Below, in pieces: positions 8,851 to 16,940 of a DNA stretch of 64,000 nucleotides. The notes under the pieces are model-generated. The model made no database searches, was not told the origin of the DNA, and saw only the letters and a program-made list of their open reading frames with translations. The translations under genes and the position numbers were made by a program. Position 1 is the first letter of the stretch; the number at the start of each line of letters is the position of its first letter. Source of the DNA: an uncultured Clostridia bacterium (GTDB lineage Bacteria; Bacillota; Clostridia; UBA1381). The stretch spans positions 1-64,000 of the forward strand of contig CAKSDE010000013.1 in NCBI GenBank assembly GCA_934444735.1, read 5' to 3'.

Positions 8851-9477
8851 TTGAAAATGCTGTTCAAAAAAATAATTGAGAATAGCGCTAATGCAGTGTT
8901 CATCGTTGAAGGCAGTATCCTTCGTGGGAGTATACGTTTATGTCCAAACATGAATGACGCAAAATTTATATATGTTAACGATGATATGTATTTTGGCGGA
9001 ACAGTCCCCAATATACCTTCAAATAAAATTGCAGAATTGGGAGCCGAAGGTTTAAATAATCCATATGGAAAATCATATACTGCAGAAAAATATAAACAGG
9101 AATGTATCACGCTTAAAAGTTTATCTGAATATAAAAATGCGGAAATTATTTTGTTGCAATTCAACTGCTACAGATCTCAAATTTGGCAATTGGCTATGCA
9201 AGCATATATAGAACAGCTCGGAATAACCGATCATATTAAAAGACTATGTATTGATGATAGCTCTTTTTGCATAAACAGCGTTGATAACATAGATATAGAC
9301 GAATCATATAATGCTTTTTCCGACCTCGGTTGCAGGCATAACTCCATAAATTCAGAAAAGTATTTGATAGAACCGGATGCAATTGGTTGCTATTTGGATA
9401 TAAACTCACCAACCGGAAAATTGCGTGATTACATAAGAAATGTAAGTTCTCAATTTGAAAACCCGTTTCGTGCGTAA
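8851..9477 (+). CDS. Hypothetical protein, 208 aa
   Basis: TTG at 8851 has a GAGGG eight bases upstream; ATG at 8857 in the same frame is the alternative. The protein is mixed alpha/beta with the conserved-looking stretch GGTVPNIPSNKIAELGAEGL and an acidic C-terminal half. I recognise no family. After its TAA the same frame stays open for another 44 codons (to about 9612) and reads like real protein (LNDFPKWGLSDNSFFKLVIE), so the gene may have been longer or the tail may be a remnant of a neighbour. It lies in the co-directional set with the PolC-like gene. Confidence 0.5.
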   Translation: MKMLFKKIIENSANAVFIVEGSILRGSIRLCPNMNDAKFIYVNDDMYFGGTVPNIPSNKIAELGAEGLNNPYGKSYTAEKYKQECITLKSLSEYKNAEIILLQFNCYRSQIWQLAMQAYIEQLGITDHIKRLCIDDSSFCINSVDNIDIDESYNAFSDLGCRHNSINSEKYLIEPDAIGCYLDINSPTGKLRDYIRNVSSQFENPFRA

Positions 9478-9633
9478 GTTAAATTTTTAAATGATTTTCC
9501 TAAGTGGGGATTGAGCGATAACAGCTTTTTTAAGCTTGTAATTGAAACACTTTCCAAAGATGAAAAATATGCTGATACAATTAGAAATTGGGAACAAATA
9601 ATTAAGAGATAAATGCAAAAGGAGCGAATTATA

Positions 9634-10683
9634 ATGGACTTATATAGAGTGGGATACGGGGATTCGTACACCCCTGACATTGAAATAGAAAAAAGAGAAA
9701 ATAAATTCGGCATTATTTATTTGCCGACAGGTGAAATATTATTGCCCTTTGAATATGAAAATATAATGATTAACAGTGGCGTAATAAATAATTTTTTTGT
9801 TGTTAAAAACGGACTGTTTGGTGCTATTCACTTCGAAGGAGCAAAATATAGCGAAAATGACTTTTGTATAGAAAGCAGCGATTTACCAATATATGCTGAA
9901 ACACCTAAACTGGTCTGCGACATACCTTGCGAATATGATTACTTTCATGTTTTTGACTATGGTGAATCGGTATTTTACAACAACCGAGATAACGCGTATT
10001 TACATGTTGGCAGTAAAAATACCGTTATGCACTTTGAAGAAATACATATAGATGATGCCCCTTCCCTCTGGGGAAGGAAAAACAATACTCTTTATCTTGT
10101 ATCATCCGGCAAAATAGAGTATGAGGAGGTGTTCAAAGGGTTTCGATTTTATTCCTCGCATAATTATTATGCGTATATTGATTATGACAATAATGAAAAG
10201 TTAGTATATATTGAAGGAAAACTCACTCTAATGAAATATAACAATTCCTTATCTTTACCCCCAAAAATTCTTCATTTTGATGACAAGGTTATCAATTTTG
10301 AGTATTACTCCAAATCATTTGTCCTGTCATCTCAAAGAATAGACTATACCTCAGAATTGCTGGGAATACGTGAAAAAAACGGCACATATATAACCTTTCC
10401 GTTTGCTCATACTTTGAAATATGTCGGGAGAAATCGCTTTATAGCAAACTGCGAGGATGGCAAATTCGGATTGTGTGAGATAAAATATCACGGTCAGGTT
10501 GAAACCGATTGCGGCGTAGAAAATCTTTATGATTGGTTTCCTGAATTTTTGTTGGAAGGATATGATTTTATAGTTTTTTTGAGTAAAGGCTACTATGAAT
10601 TTATTAAAGAAGGCGCCGGGATTGTTGTTTATGACTCTAATAACGGAGTCATGAAAAATTTTCTTGACATGGTGCGGACTTAA
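9634..10683 (+). CDS. WG-repeat-like hypothetical protein, 349 aa
   Basis: ATG at 9634 follows AAGGAG with a suitable gap; an in-frame ATG at 9613 lies before that site and is rejected. Several segments resemble KWG/WG beta-repeats: KFGIIYLPTGEILLPFEYENI, KNGLFGAIHFEG and GKFGLCEIKYHGQ, suggesting a beta-propeller-like fold rich in Tyr and Phe. There is no signal peptide. The gene ends 22 bases before the convergent end of the KAP ATPase gene, with no clear terminator between them. The WG assignment is tentative. Confidence 0.55.
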   Translation: MDLYRVGYGDSYTPDIEIEKRENKFGIIYLPTGEILLPFEYENIMINSGVINNFFVVKNGLFGAIHFEGAKYSENDFCIESSDLPIYAETPKLVCDIPCEYDYFHVFDYGESVFYNNRDNAYLHVGSKNTVMHFEEIHIDDAPSLWGRKNNTLYLVSSGKIEYEEVFKGFRFYSSHNYYAYIDYDNNEKLVYIEGKLTLMKYNNSLSLPPKILHFDDKVINFEYYSKSFVLSSQRIDYTSELLGIREKNGTYITFPFAHTLKYVGRNRFIANCEDGKFGLCEIKYHGQVETDCGVENLYDWFPEFLLEGYDFIVFLSKGYYEFIKEGAGIVVYDSNNGVMKNFLDMVRT

Positions 10684-10705
10684 TATCCGCACCCCACCCA
10701 CACAC

Positions 10706-12421
10706 TCATTCAGCAACCAAAGCCTGATGTATAAATTCGATTTCGGATTTTATCTTTTGATAAAGTTCGTCCAAAACAGTATCATTTGCATCTATGAATG
10801 AAACAATATTGTTTTTTTCATAGCCCCAGTCAGTCTTGAAATATCCGTTTAAGTCGCCAAACAGTTCAAAAAGGTTTTGGGGAGCAGATGGCTTTTTTGA
10901 ATACAATACAAAATTCAAAAAGGTCGTTTTTATAGCATAGTCGGTTTTTAAATAAAAGTCAAGCTCAAAATTCACATTTTTCTCACACATTGGCAGCAAA
11001 GACGAGGTTTCGGATATTCTTCTGAAACTGTTGTTTTTACGGGGTTGCCATAGTCTGAACTCCAAGCCAAGCTCGGAACGAAGTCTGTCATTAAGCTTAG
11101 AAACAATATCCTTGTTTGCGTATCTGTAATGCCAATCAGCATCCGATTTATCCTCTTGTGAATTATTGTCGCTTACGGACGTAATCGTTGAAAAATGCAA
11201 AATGTTTCTGAGGTTATCTATTTCCTCGTCGGAAATGTTCGCGTCATCATCTATCTGAATAGCGTCAATAAATTTTTTCATAAACAATGATATTCGCATT
11301 ATCTCGTCATCATCATATATACCGATTTCTTCTTTTAAATTATCATCATTATTGATAAGTGAATAATCCGAAAGCTGACAGAACAAATCATTGCACAATG
11401 TATCTTTCGATGAAACAATAAAATTATATAACTCATCAAATTCCATCTGCATACATATTGTTGCAAACAGTATCATTCGTCTTTTACTGTCATTGGCATT
11501 GTATGAGGTTTCTTGCGCAATAAAGTCCAAAAGTCGGTATGTATTAAATAATCGCTTTATACTTCTTGGGTTACAGCCAATGGAAGCTTCAATCAATCCG
11601 ACATATTGTCTTACGGATTTTTCATCATCTGCAAATCCCATTGATTTTAATGCATCAGAAATATAATTTGAGATGTCATATTGTGCAACGGGCATTTTAA
11701 ACGGGAGCTGAATTATTTTATCAAAAAAGCTTTTTCCTTTTTCTTCGTCTACGCTGTCGCCGAATTTTTGCTTAATGCCTTGCGTAACCACAGAATAATC
11801 GACGGCCAATACAAATACGCATTTTTCGCAGTCCAAAAATACCTTTAACACCTCAAGAAGCTCTACCGCTTTTGCAGGCTGAAGCCTATCCAAATCGTCA
11901 ATAAATATTACTGCTTTCTCTTTTTGTTGATTATCTAATGTTTTATTTATTGCCTCTTGAAATTCGCTTTTTATCTTTTTGATTTCTTTCGCCGAATCAA
12001 TTTCACGAGTACCTATAATTTCGCTTAATTTATCGGCAGCAACTCCTCCCGCGGTATTGTCTACCATTATTTTTAACGCCGTCTTTGATATGCTGCCCAA
12101 TGAGCCCATAAGCTTTTTAATTTTGTTTTCGTCACCGTTAAGCTCTGATAAAAGAGAACCGAGCATGGATATCGCGAGGTTATCCTGTTGAAATTGCGAA
12201 AACTGCCATGTGTTAAACCATATAGTGTGAACACTCCTATCAAGTTTTGAACGGACCATATTCATCATACTTGTTTTACCGCTGCCCCAATCGCCCTGAA
12301 TCGATATAGTCATCGGCGTTTCACAATGCAAAATGAAAGTGCATAACCCGTTTATGTATCTGCTTATCCCAAAAGCATCATTCTCTATGTTTTCTACCGG
12401 TTTATCTGTGTTACCAAACAT
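10706..12421 (-). CDS. KAP family P-loop NTPase
   Basis: Walker A GDWGSGKT lies at residues 43-50 and Walker B VIFIDDLDRL at 171-180, followed by KVFLDCEKCVFVLAVDYSVV and a large helical C-terminal region, the arrangement of KAP NTPases (STAND-like ATPases related to Kidins220/PifA). Unlike many KAP proteins I see no pair of membrane helices between the Walker motifs, so this one should be cytosolic. It is the third gene of an operon with a WYL regulator and an EVE-like/Mrr-like nuclease; 11 bases separate it from the nuclease stop, with GGGG before the ATG. PifA-type KAP ATPases exclude phage, so an anti-phage role is a reasonable inference. Confidence 0.85.
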   Translation of the reverse strand: MFGNTDKPVENIENDAFGISRYINGLCTFILHCETPMTISIQGDWGSGKTSMMNMVRSKLDRSVHTIWFNTWQFSQFQQDNLAISMLGSLLSELNGDENKIKKLMGSLGSISKTALKIMVDNTAGGVAADKLSEIIGTREIDSAKEIKKIKSEFQEAINKTLDNQQKEKAVIFIDDLDRLQPAKAVELLEVLKVFLDCEKCVFVLAVDYSVVTQGIKQKFGDSVDEEKGKSFFDKIIQLPFKMPVAQYDISNYISDALKSMGFADDEKSVRQYVGLIEASIGCNPRSIKRLFNTYRLLDFIAQETSYNANDSKRRMILFATICMQMEFDELYNFIVSSKDTLCNDLFCQLSDYSLINNDDNLKEEIGIYDDDEIMRISLFMKKFIDAIQIDDDANISDEEIDNLRNILHFSTITSVSDNNSQEDKSDADWHYRYANKDIVSKLNDRLRSELGLEFRLWQPRKNNSFRRISETSSLLPMCEKNVNFELDFYLKTDYAIKTTFLNFVLYSKKPSAPQNLFELFGDLNGYFKTDWGYEKNNIVSFIDANDTVLDELYQKIKSEIEFIHQALVAE

Positions 12422-12432
12422 ATTTACACCCC

Positions 12433-13674
12433 TTATCTTAAATCATTTTCCAACTGTTCTATTATTTTCTCTGTGTTTTTATCTTGCCAATCAATAATAA
12501 ATGAATCAAATTCATCTGTGACATATAATCCGTCATAGCCAAAGGAAATCCAGCATATTTCGCCTGTTTTGTACTTCCCGGCTTTATATTTTTTGAAATT
12601 GTTACTGCCCTTGCTGAATTTTTTTCTGCATTGCCAACCTTTTTTTAATAGAATTTCCTGCATTTCATTTAAATTGGTACATTCGCAAAACGAATGATAT
12701 TGTGAAAGCTTATCATACATGAATTTCAAGTTCCCGCATTTTAAAACATTAAATAAATTTCGATGAGTTATTATTTCGATATTATCTTTGGCAAAATCAC
12801 GGTTCGCAAAATTATTATTCCCCGAAAACAAATATATTTTTTCGTAAATATCTCTATCGTTTTCATAATCTGCGATATCTATAGGCTCGCCGTTTTGATT
12901 TTTAACCTGACATGTGATAGGCTTTTTATCTGATTTATTGCTTACAAAAGTAAATTCATATTTCTGACGGCTGACTTTTCCGGAGGACGGCAAAAGCATA
13001 TATCCGTCATCTGCGTGCTTGTTATGAATATAAGCACATACCAAATCTTCCAAATCGGTATAGCTTAACGCACGTGTAAAATTATTCTCGTTCAGTATTA
13101 CTTTCGGAACATCGGTTTTACCGCTGCTTTTTATGTCGTACATTGAAAGCATAAGCAATCGCTGCTTGTAATTGGATATTTTTGTTATAGTTGCTTGCTG
13201 TCTTTGAGAAAATCTGCCCATAATTTCTGATGGAATTGAAGTTTCGTCACAAAATTCAAGCCATTTTTCGACTTTACACATCCATGAAATTCTGCTTGCG
13301 TTTTCTTTACTTAAAATTGTACTATCATGAAACGCAGGATCTGTTACCCTGCCTAGGTATATATGACCATCTCTTAAACGCATGATTGCCAAATCACCGC
13401 ATTTAATTTTGGACATTTCATCAACCGCAGAAGCTCTTGAGGAGAGTTCGCCATTGAATGAGTCGTTATATGCCTTTTTTGAGTTTTCATCTAATGTTAC
13501 TTTTGTATGAGTATTAAAATATTCAGTCCACCAACCGATACCGAAAACATTATTTCGCACACACTCATCTTGCAGATTGCGTATTCTTTCATCGGGCTCA
13601 TCTCTCCCAAACGGTTTTAGATTTATAATCCAGCAATTTACGCCTTTCATATCGTAAAATTTAATTTTTTCCAT
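12433..13674 (-). CDS. EVE-like domain fused to Mrr-like restriction nuclease
   Basis: The N-terminal 150 residues look like an EVE/PUA-like pocket domain: GVNCWIINLKPFGRDEPDERI, a following GIGWW, and GDLAIMRLRDGHIYLGRV. Residues about 208-290 resemble an Mrr-type nuclease core: LEDLVCAYI, GYMLLPSSG, KYEFTFVS and ITCQVKN with the Q-x-K signature, then IYLFS. EVE domains read modified bases and Mrr-like cores cut DNA, so a type IV-like, modification-sensing restriction enzyme is the likely function. ATG at 13674 is chosen because AGGAGG lies nine bases upstream; ATG at 13680 leaves only three. The gene start lies inside the end of the WYL gene. Domain assignment is by motif only. Confidence 0.7.
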   Translation of the reverse strand: MEKIKFYDMKGVNCWIINLKPFGRDEPDERIRNLQDECVRNNVFGIGWWTEYFNTHTKVTLDENSKKAYNDSFNGELSSRASAVDEMSKIKCGDLAIMRLRDGHIYLGRVTDPAFHDSTILSKENASRISWMCKVEKWLEFCDETSIPSEIMGRFSQRQQATITKISNYKQRLLMLSMYDIKSSGKTDVPKVILNENNFTRALSYTDLEDLVCAYIHNKHADDGYMLLPSSGKVSRQKYEFTFVSNKSDKKPITCQVKNQNGEPIDIADYENDRDIYEKIYLFSGNNNFANRDFAKDNIEIITHRNLFNVLKCGNLKFMYDKLSQYHSFCECTNLNEMQEILLKKGWQCRKKFSKGSNNFKKYKAGKYKTGEICWISFGYDGLYVTDEFDSFIIDWQDKNTEKIIEQLENDLR

Positions 13675-14701
13675 TTGCATGCTCCTCCTTGTATTTTTCC
13701 CACATATACTTCGCTGAATTTTTTATCCGCTCACGCATATCAAGAGGCTCCAAAACCTCAATATGCATGCCGTACTGCATTGACCAGCAGAAAAATGCCT
13801 CTTTATTGACGTTAACTTCAACAATGCATTCATCTTCGTTTAGCTTTGTTATTCTTGGCGAAAGCCCGAACCAATCAATTACCTGGTCTATAATATAATC
13901 CTTTGCCTTGAATTTTGCATGTATGCTTTCGCCGGCAAACATATATAAATGCTCCGCCATGTGTTTCGGAAGATTTATTTCGCCTTCTTGCAATTCTTTT
14001 ACCGGCTTTCTGTTATCATCAAGCATTTTTATACCTGTTATCCTGTCTATGCGGTAATTTGACAGTGTATCATATTTATCATAATTGCATATAAGATAAT
14101 ATCTTCCGTTTGTAGCCGCCATTCGGTACGGATTTACAATGTATTTTTCTTCCCGCTTCGGATGCAGTTTTTTATCTGTTCCATAGGAATTATATACAAA
14201 TGATACCTTTTTTCCTTTTGAGATTGCCTCATCAAGAATGTCAATTGTATAAAACAGCTCCTTGTTTTCAGGTCGGCTTTCAGGGAGAGTGTAAATATTA
14301 CCCACTTTTTTATCAAAATAGACATTTGACAAACTCTTTATCTTTTTTACAAGGTCATGACATTGTTTCTGCGGAATTGTCTTTGAAAAAATCACGCTGT
14401 CGATTAAAAGCCGCAGCTCCGAGTCATCAAATTCTCTTGTTATGTACCAATCGGTGCAGATAGAGGTATCGTTGCCTTGTTTATCTGTTCTTGTCACTTC
14501 GGTATAATCTATGCCGCAATTTAAGTCCAATAAATTCAGCAGATTTCTTTTTACTGTCTTGCGGTCAACCTCCATATAGTATTCCTTTTTTAATATATCC
14601 GCAATTTCAGCCTGAGTAAGCCGATGATCCATATCGGTGTATTTTTTCAGAATATCCAATATATTTATAATTACCATCTTTTTAGGCGGTATTGTATACA
14701 T
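13661..14701 (-). CDS. WYL-domain transcriptional regulator
   Basis: A 346-residue protein with an N-terminal winged helix (residues 10-75, HRLTQAEIADILKKEY then DRKTVKRNLLNLL), a WYL domain (about 150-240, with KVSFVYNSYG, YIVNPYRMAATNGRYYLIC and YRIDRITGI) and a WCX C-terminal domain (IIDQVIDWFGLSPRI). WYL regulators sense nucleotide-like ligands and commonly control phage-defence operons. It is the first gene of the minus-strand operon and its end overlaps the nuclease gene by 14 bases or more, so the two are translationally linked. It probably represses its own operon. No clear promoter was identified in the 123 bases upstream. Confidence 0.9.
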   Translation of the reverse strand: MYTIPPKKMVIINILDILKKYTDMDHRLTQAEIADILKKEYYMEVDRKTVKRNLLNLLDLNCGIDYTEVTRTDKQGNDTSICTDWYITREFDDSELRLLIDSVIFSKTIPQKQCHDLVKKIKSLSNVYFDKKVGNIYTLPESRPENKELFYTIDILDEAISKGKKVSFVYNSYGTDKKLHPKREEKYIVNPYRMAATNGRYYLICNYDKYDTLSNYRIDRITGIKMLDDNRKPVKELQEGEINLPKHMAEHLYMFAGESIHAKFKAKDYIIDQVIDWFGLSPRITKLNEDECIVEVNVNKEAFFCWSMQYGMHIEVLEPLDMRERIKNSAKYMWEKYKEEHANGKN

Positions 14702-14824
14702 ATAAATTCACATCATTTCGTTATTGTTATACTTCATTAAACAGAGATTTGTTGATTTTGTAAAGTTTTAAAGGATAACTGATTATTCAACTACCCTTAT
14801 AAAATATTTAAAATCAAAATAAAT

Positions 14825-15031
14825 TTATTCATATTTATTTTTACATATGTAAACTTTTAATTCTGCATCATATTTTCTGTTTACTGCAAAGCCCTTAATA
14901 GCACCTCTTTCGTACTTATTCTCTGTAACCCAAACCTTTTGAACGCCGCGTTCATATTTGTTGTCACATATAAAAACTTTTACTGCTCCTCTTTCATATT
15001 TGTTTTGAACAAAATATATTGGTGTTGCCAT
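14825..15031 (-). CDS. Small tandem-repeat protein (14-residue NKYERG repeats)
   Basis: A 68-residue protein made almost entirely of four 14-residue units and a partial fifth: NKYERGAVKVFICD, NKYERGVQKVWVTE, NKYERGAIKGFAVN, RKYDAELKVYICK, NKYE. The pattern of alternating hydrophobic residues fits a beta-strand repeat such as the DUF6150-type proteins. GGAGGAA lies eight bases before the ATG. The first two units are well conserved at protein level. It lies between the defence-like operon and a membrane zinc-ribbon protein on the same strand. Role unknown. Confidence 0.75.
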   Translation of the reverse strand: MATPIYFVQNKYERGAVKVFICDNKYERGVQKVWVTENKYERGAIKGFAVNRKYDAELKVYICKNKYE

Positions 15032-15048
15032 TTTTTATTCCTCCTGTT

Positions 15049-15426
15049 TTACTTTTCTATTTCCGGTTTTGTATCGATATACTCTTCAATTGAAAATATA
15101 TTATTGCACTTAGCACATCTGCAGCGAACTTTGTACCATGTTCTTTTTCCTTCGACAATAACCTCTTGAGTAATAATTTTGGTTGGTGGATTCATATATT
15201 GATTTGAAACGGCACGATGCTCGAAATTGGTTTTGGAATGGTACTTGTTATCGTATTCCTTAAGTCTTACAGTTTCCTTGAAAAGTTTTGGTTCTGAACT
15301 AATCTCCTTTCGGCTGAGTTCAATCACATTTCTTGATTTACACTGCGGACATTTGGTGCGTACCAGATAGTTATATAATATTGACAGCAACAAAAATGCA
15401 GCTCCTGCTATTAATAACCATTTCAT
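15049..15426 (-). CDS. Membrane-anchored zinc-ribbon protein
   Basis: One N-terminal transmembrane helix (WLLIAGAAFLLLSILYNYLV) is followed by CPQC and, 75 residues later, CRCAKC, which together can bind zinc. The polar stretch between the cysteine pairs is probably cytoplasmic. ATG at 15426 is chosen because AGGAGG (complement of 15436-15441) is nine bases upstream; GTG at 15435 overlaps that site. It lies 17 bases upstream of the repeat-protein gene and is likely co-transcribed with it. I do not recognise a named family. Confidence 0.65.
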   Translation of the reverse strand: MKWLLIAGAAFLLLSILYNYLVRTKCPQCKSRNVIELSRKEISSEPKLFKETVRLKEYDNKYHSKTNFEHRAVSNQYMNPPTKIITQEVIVEGKRTWYKVRCRCAKCNNIFSIEEYIDTKPEIEK

Positions 15427-15646
15427 ACATTTCACCTCCTTTCCTTATTGGCGTCCGATTGAATACTTAAAAAATATTTATAATTACACTATTGATTATA
15501 ATATTTTGCAATATAAAAATCAGTGTAAAATTAAGCTTTTTTATAATGCATATCATACCGCTTGTTATGTTAATATAATATCACAAGGAATGTACCAATT
15601 TTGTGCCATATAATATGTTATCATATCTATAAACAAATAAGTAAAT

Positions 15647-15680
15647 AAAAAGTGTGCAGAACAATCATTGTCTGCACACC
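15647..15680 (-). terminator. Terminator of the 6S-like RNA
   Basis: Perfect nine-base stem GTGTGCAGA/TCTGCACAC (15652-15660 and 15671-15679) followed on the minus strand by five T (15647-15651). Confidence 0.85.
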
Positions 15681-15857
15681 GAAAAACACAAACTCCGATT
15701 GCTGCTAAACAAACTTAATAGATGAGAATCTCTCCTACATTTACCAAGTGGAATTTGTGCTTTTACCAAATTCTAAATGGCAAATGTAAGAGGGCATAAG
15801 CATCCCTTATAATATAGAGAAGATCTTGTATCCATTAAAATGATGTTTGTTTAGCAT
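15647..15857 (-). ncRNA. ssrS: 6S-like RNA
   Basis: On the minus strand a near-consensus promoter (TTGCAA, 17 bases, TATGAT) is followed by a sequence that folds into one long interrupted rod. The closing stem pairs GCTAAACAAAC (15855-15845) with GTTTGTTTAGC (15714-15704). Further in, CTTACATTTGCCA pairs with TGGTAAATGTAG, and AATTTG with CAAATT near the tip, leaving an internal bubble on both sides near the middle. The core is about 152 bases; with the 3' tail to the terminator it is about 205. This layout is that of 6S RNA, which mimics an open promoter and holds RNA polymerase. No protein start fits. The identification is structural, not by sequence comparison. Confidence 0.6.
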
Positions 15858-15861
15858 GTTT

Positions 15862-15890
15862 ATCATACCACATTTTTCTTATTTTTGCAA
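15862..15890 (-). promoter_or_regulatory. Promoter of the 6S-like RNA
   Basis: On the minus strand TTGCAA (15890-15885), 17-base spacer, TATGAT (15867-15862). The predicted start falls on the 5' base of the RNA closing stem. Confidence 0.75.
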
Positions 15891-16174
15891 TAGGTTTATG
15901 TCAAATTCATCAAAATGACGGTAAGTGTTTTATGGCATGCAACAGAACCTTATTTTGTAAAATTGTAATACACACACATTTTCTTGCCGGTTTTTGTTTA
16001 TTTTAACTGCATAAAACAGCAGTTTTCAAGCTCTATTGCGTGACAAAAAAGTCTTGAACTAAAGAATGTAATTGAACTTCAATATTTACCTTGCGATATT
16101 TACTCTATTACATTAAGTGTTTGGAGTATCCGGGACAAGAGTTCGAAGATAGATTATAAATTATAAGAGTACCC

Positions 16175-16837
16175 TTGACATGGATATTAAAAAATGCACA
16201 AGGCGGTGAATTGTATCAAAACTATTCACCTTTGCCAAATAAGGACAATAGTTTTGATACAAAGACTGTTGTTCTTTTTTTTTCAGGCTCTATGTCAAAT
16301 TTCATTTCAAGCGCAATACTTGTGCTTGACCACAGATATGCAGCTTATCAAAAATTTTTAGGCGAGATTGACGCCGTAACCGGCATAATGGGACGCAGAA
16401 TATATCTTGACTGCTGCGAAAGAATTCTGAAAAACGAAAATTCGTCGTCCGGCGGTTGGTTTTTGTTCATAGACCTTGATGATTTTAAGACAATCAACGA
16501 CACTATCGGTCATATGACGGGCGATGAGGTGCTTAAAATTGTTGCAAAAGCTTTGAAAACGACGTTGGACGGCTGCGGACTTGTCGGCAGACTGGGCGGA
16601 GACGAGTTTTCGGCAATTATTAAAAAAACGATTGAAAAACACGAGCTTGAGAGTCTGATTGACGGATTTTCGGCAGATATATTAACCGTTCTTCCTGACC
16701 CTCACCGTGTAAGCCGCAGCATCGGTGCGCACAGATATTCCTGCCCGGCGGACTTGTCATCACTCATGGAGAACACCGACGCGGCGCTTTATGAGGCAAA
16801 GAGCCTCGGAAAGGCCCGCCATGTTATAAAAAGGTAA
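16175..16837 (+). CDS. GGDEF diguanylate cyclase domain protein, 5'-truncated
   Basis: Residues about 60-218 are a GGDEF domain with DAVTGIMGRR, FIDLDDFKTINDTIGH and an intact GRLGGDEF motif, so cyclic-di-GMP synthesis is possible. Before it lies one hydrophobic segment (VVLFFSGSMSNFISSAILVL) that looks like the last membrane helix of a sensor. The remaining N-terminus is encoded by a 15-bp inverted repeat and leader-like sequence that does not resemble a sensor domain. There is no ribosome site before the TTG at 16175 nor a good ATG. I read it as the tail of a larger membrane cyclase that lost its sensor, possibly not translated. It ends convergently to the hybrid kinase gene. Confidence 0.6.
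   Translation: MTWILKNAQGGELYQNYSPLPNKDNSFDTKTVVLFFSGSMSNFISSAILVLDHRYAAYQKFLGEIDAVTGIMGRRIYLDCCERILKNENSSSGGWFLFIDLDDFKTINDTIGHMTGDEVLKIVAKALKTTLDGCGLVGRLGGDEFSAIIKKTIEKHELESLIDGFSADILTVLPDPHRVSRSIGAHRYSCPADLSSLMENTDAALYEAKSLGKARHVIKR
16211..16262. repeat. Perfect 15-bp inverted repeat at the truncated GGDEF 5' end
   Basis: TTGTATCAAAACTAT (16211-16225) and ATAGTTTTGATACAA (16248-16262) are exact complements separated by 22 bases. It lies just downstream of a leader sequence related to one at 23008, at the break point of the GGDEF gene, and may be a scar of the insertion or deletion. Confidence 0.8.
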
Positions 16838-16890
16838 TACGGGCGGCCGCCGATACCGCAAACGAAGCCCCATACGGCAGTTTAATAAAT

Positions 16891-16940
16891 AAAAAACCGT
16901 TCGGTACAAAGATGCGAAATCTCTGACCGAACGTTTTTTT
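16891..16940. terminator. Bidirectional terminator between GGDEF gene and hybrid kinase
   Basis: Stem CGTTCGGT/ACCGAACG (16898-16905, 16926-16933) with A-run on the left and T-run on the right, so it can stop transcripts from both sides. It serves the two convergent genes. Confidence 0.7.

Larger units (their letters stand above)
15427..16174. other. Intergenic region holding a 6S-like RNA gene
   Basis: No protein gene is seen in these 748 bases. The middle third holds a promoter, a rod-shaped RNA and a terminator on the minus strand, described separately. The flanking parts are AT-rich and show nothing I can name; the last 100 bases lead into the truncated GGDEF gene. Confidence 0.6.

Noticed and set aside
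15440..16174. tRNA or rRNA genes in the long intergenic stretch
   Set aside because: No T-arm GTTCRANNC with a paired acceptor stem was found there or elsewhere in the window.
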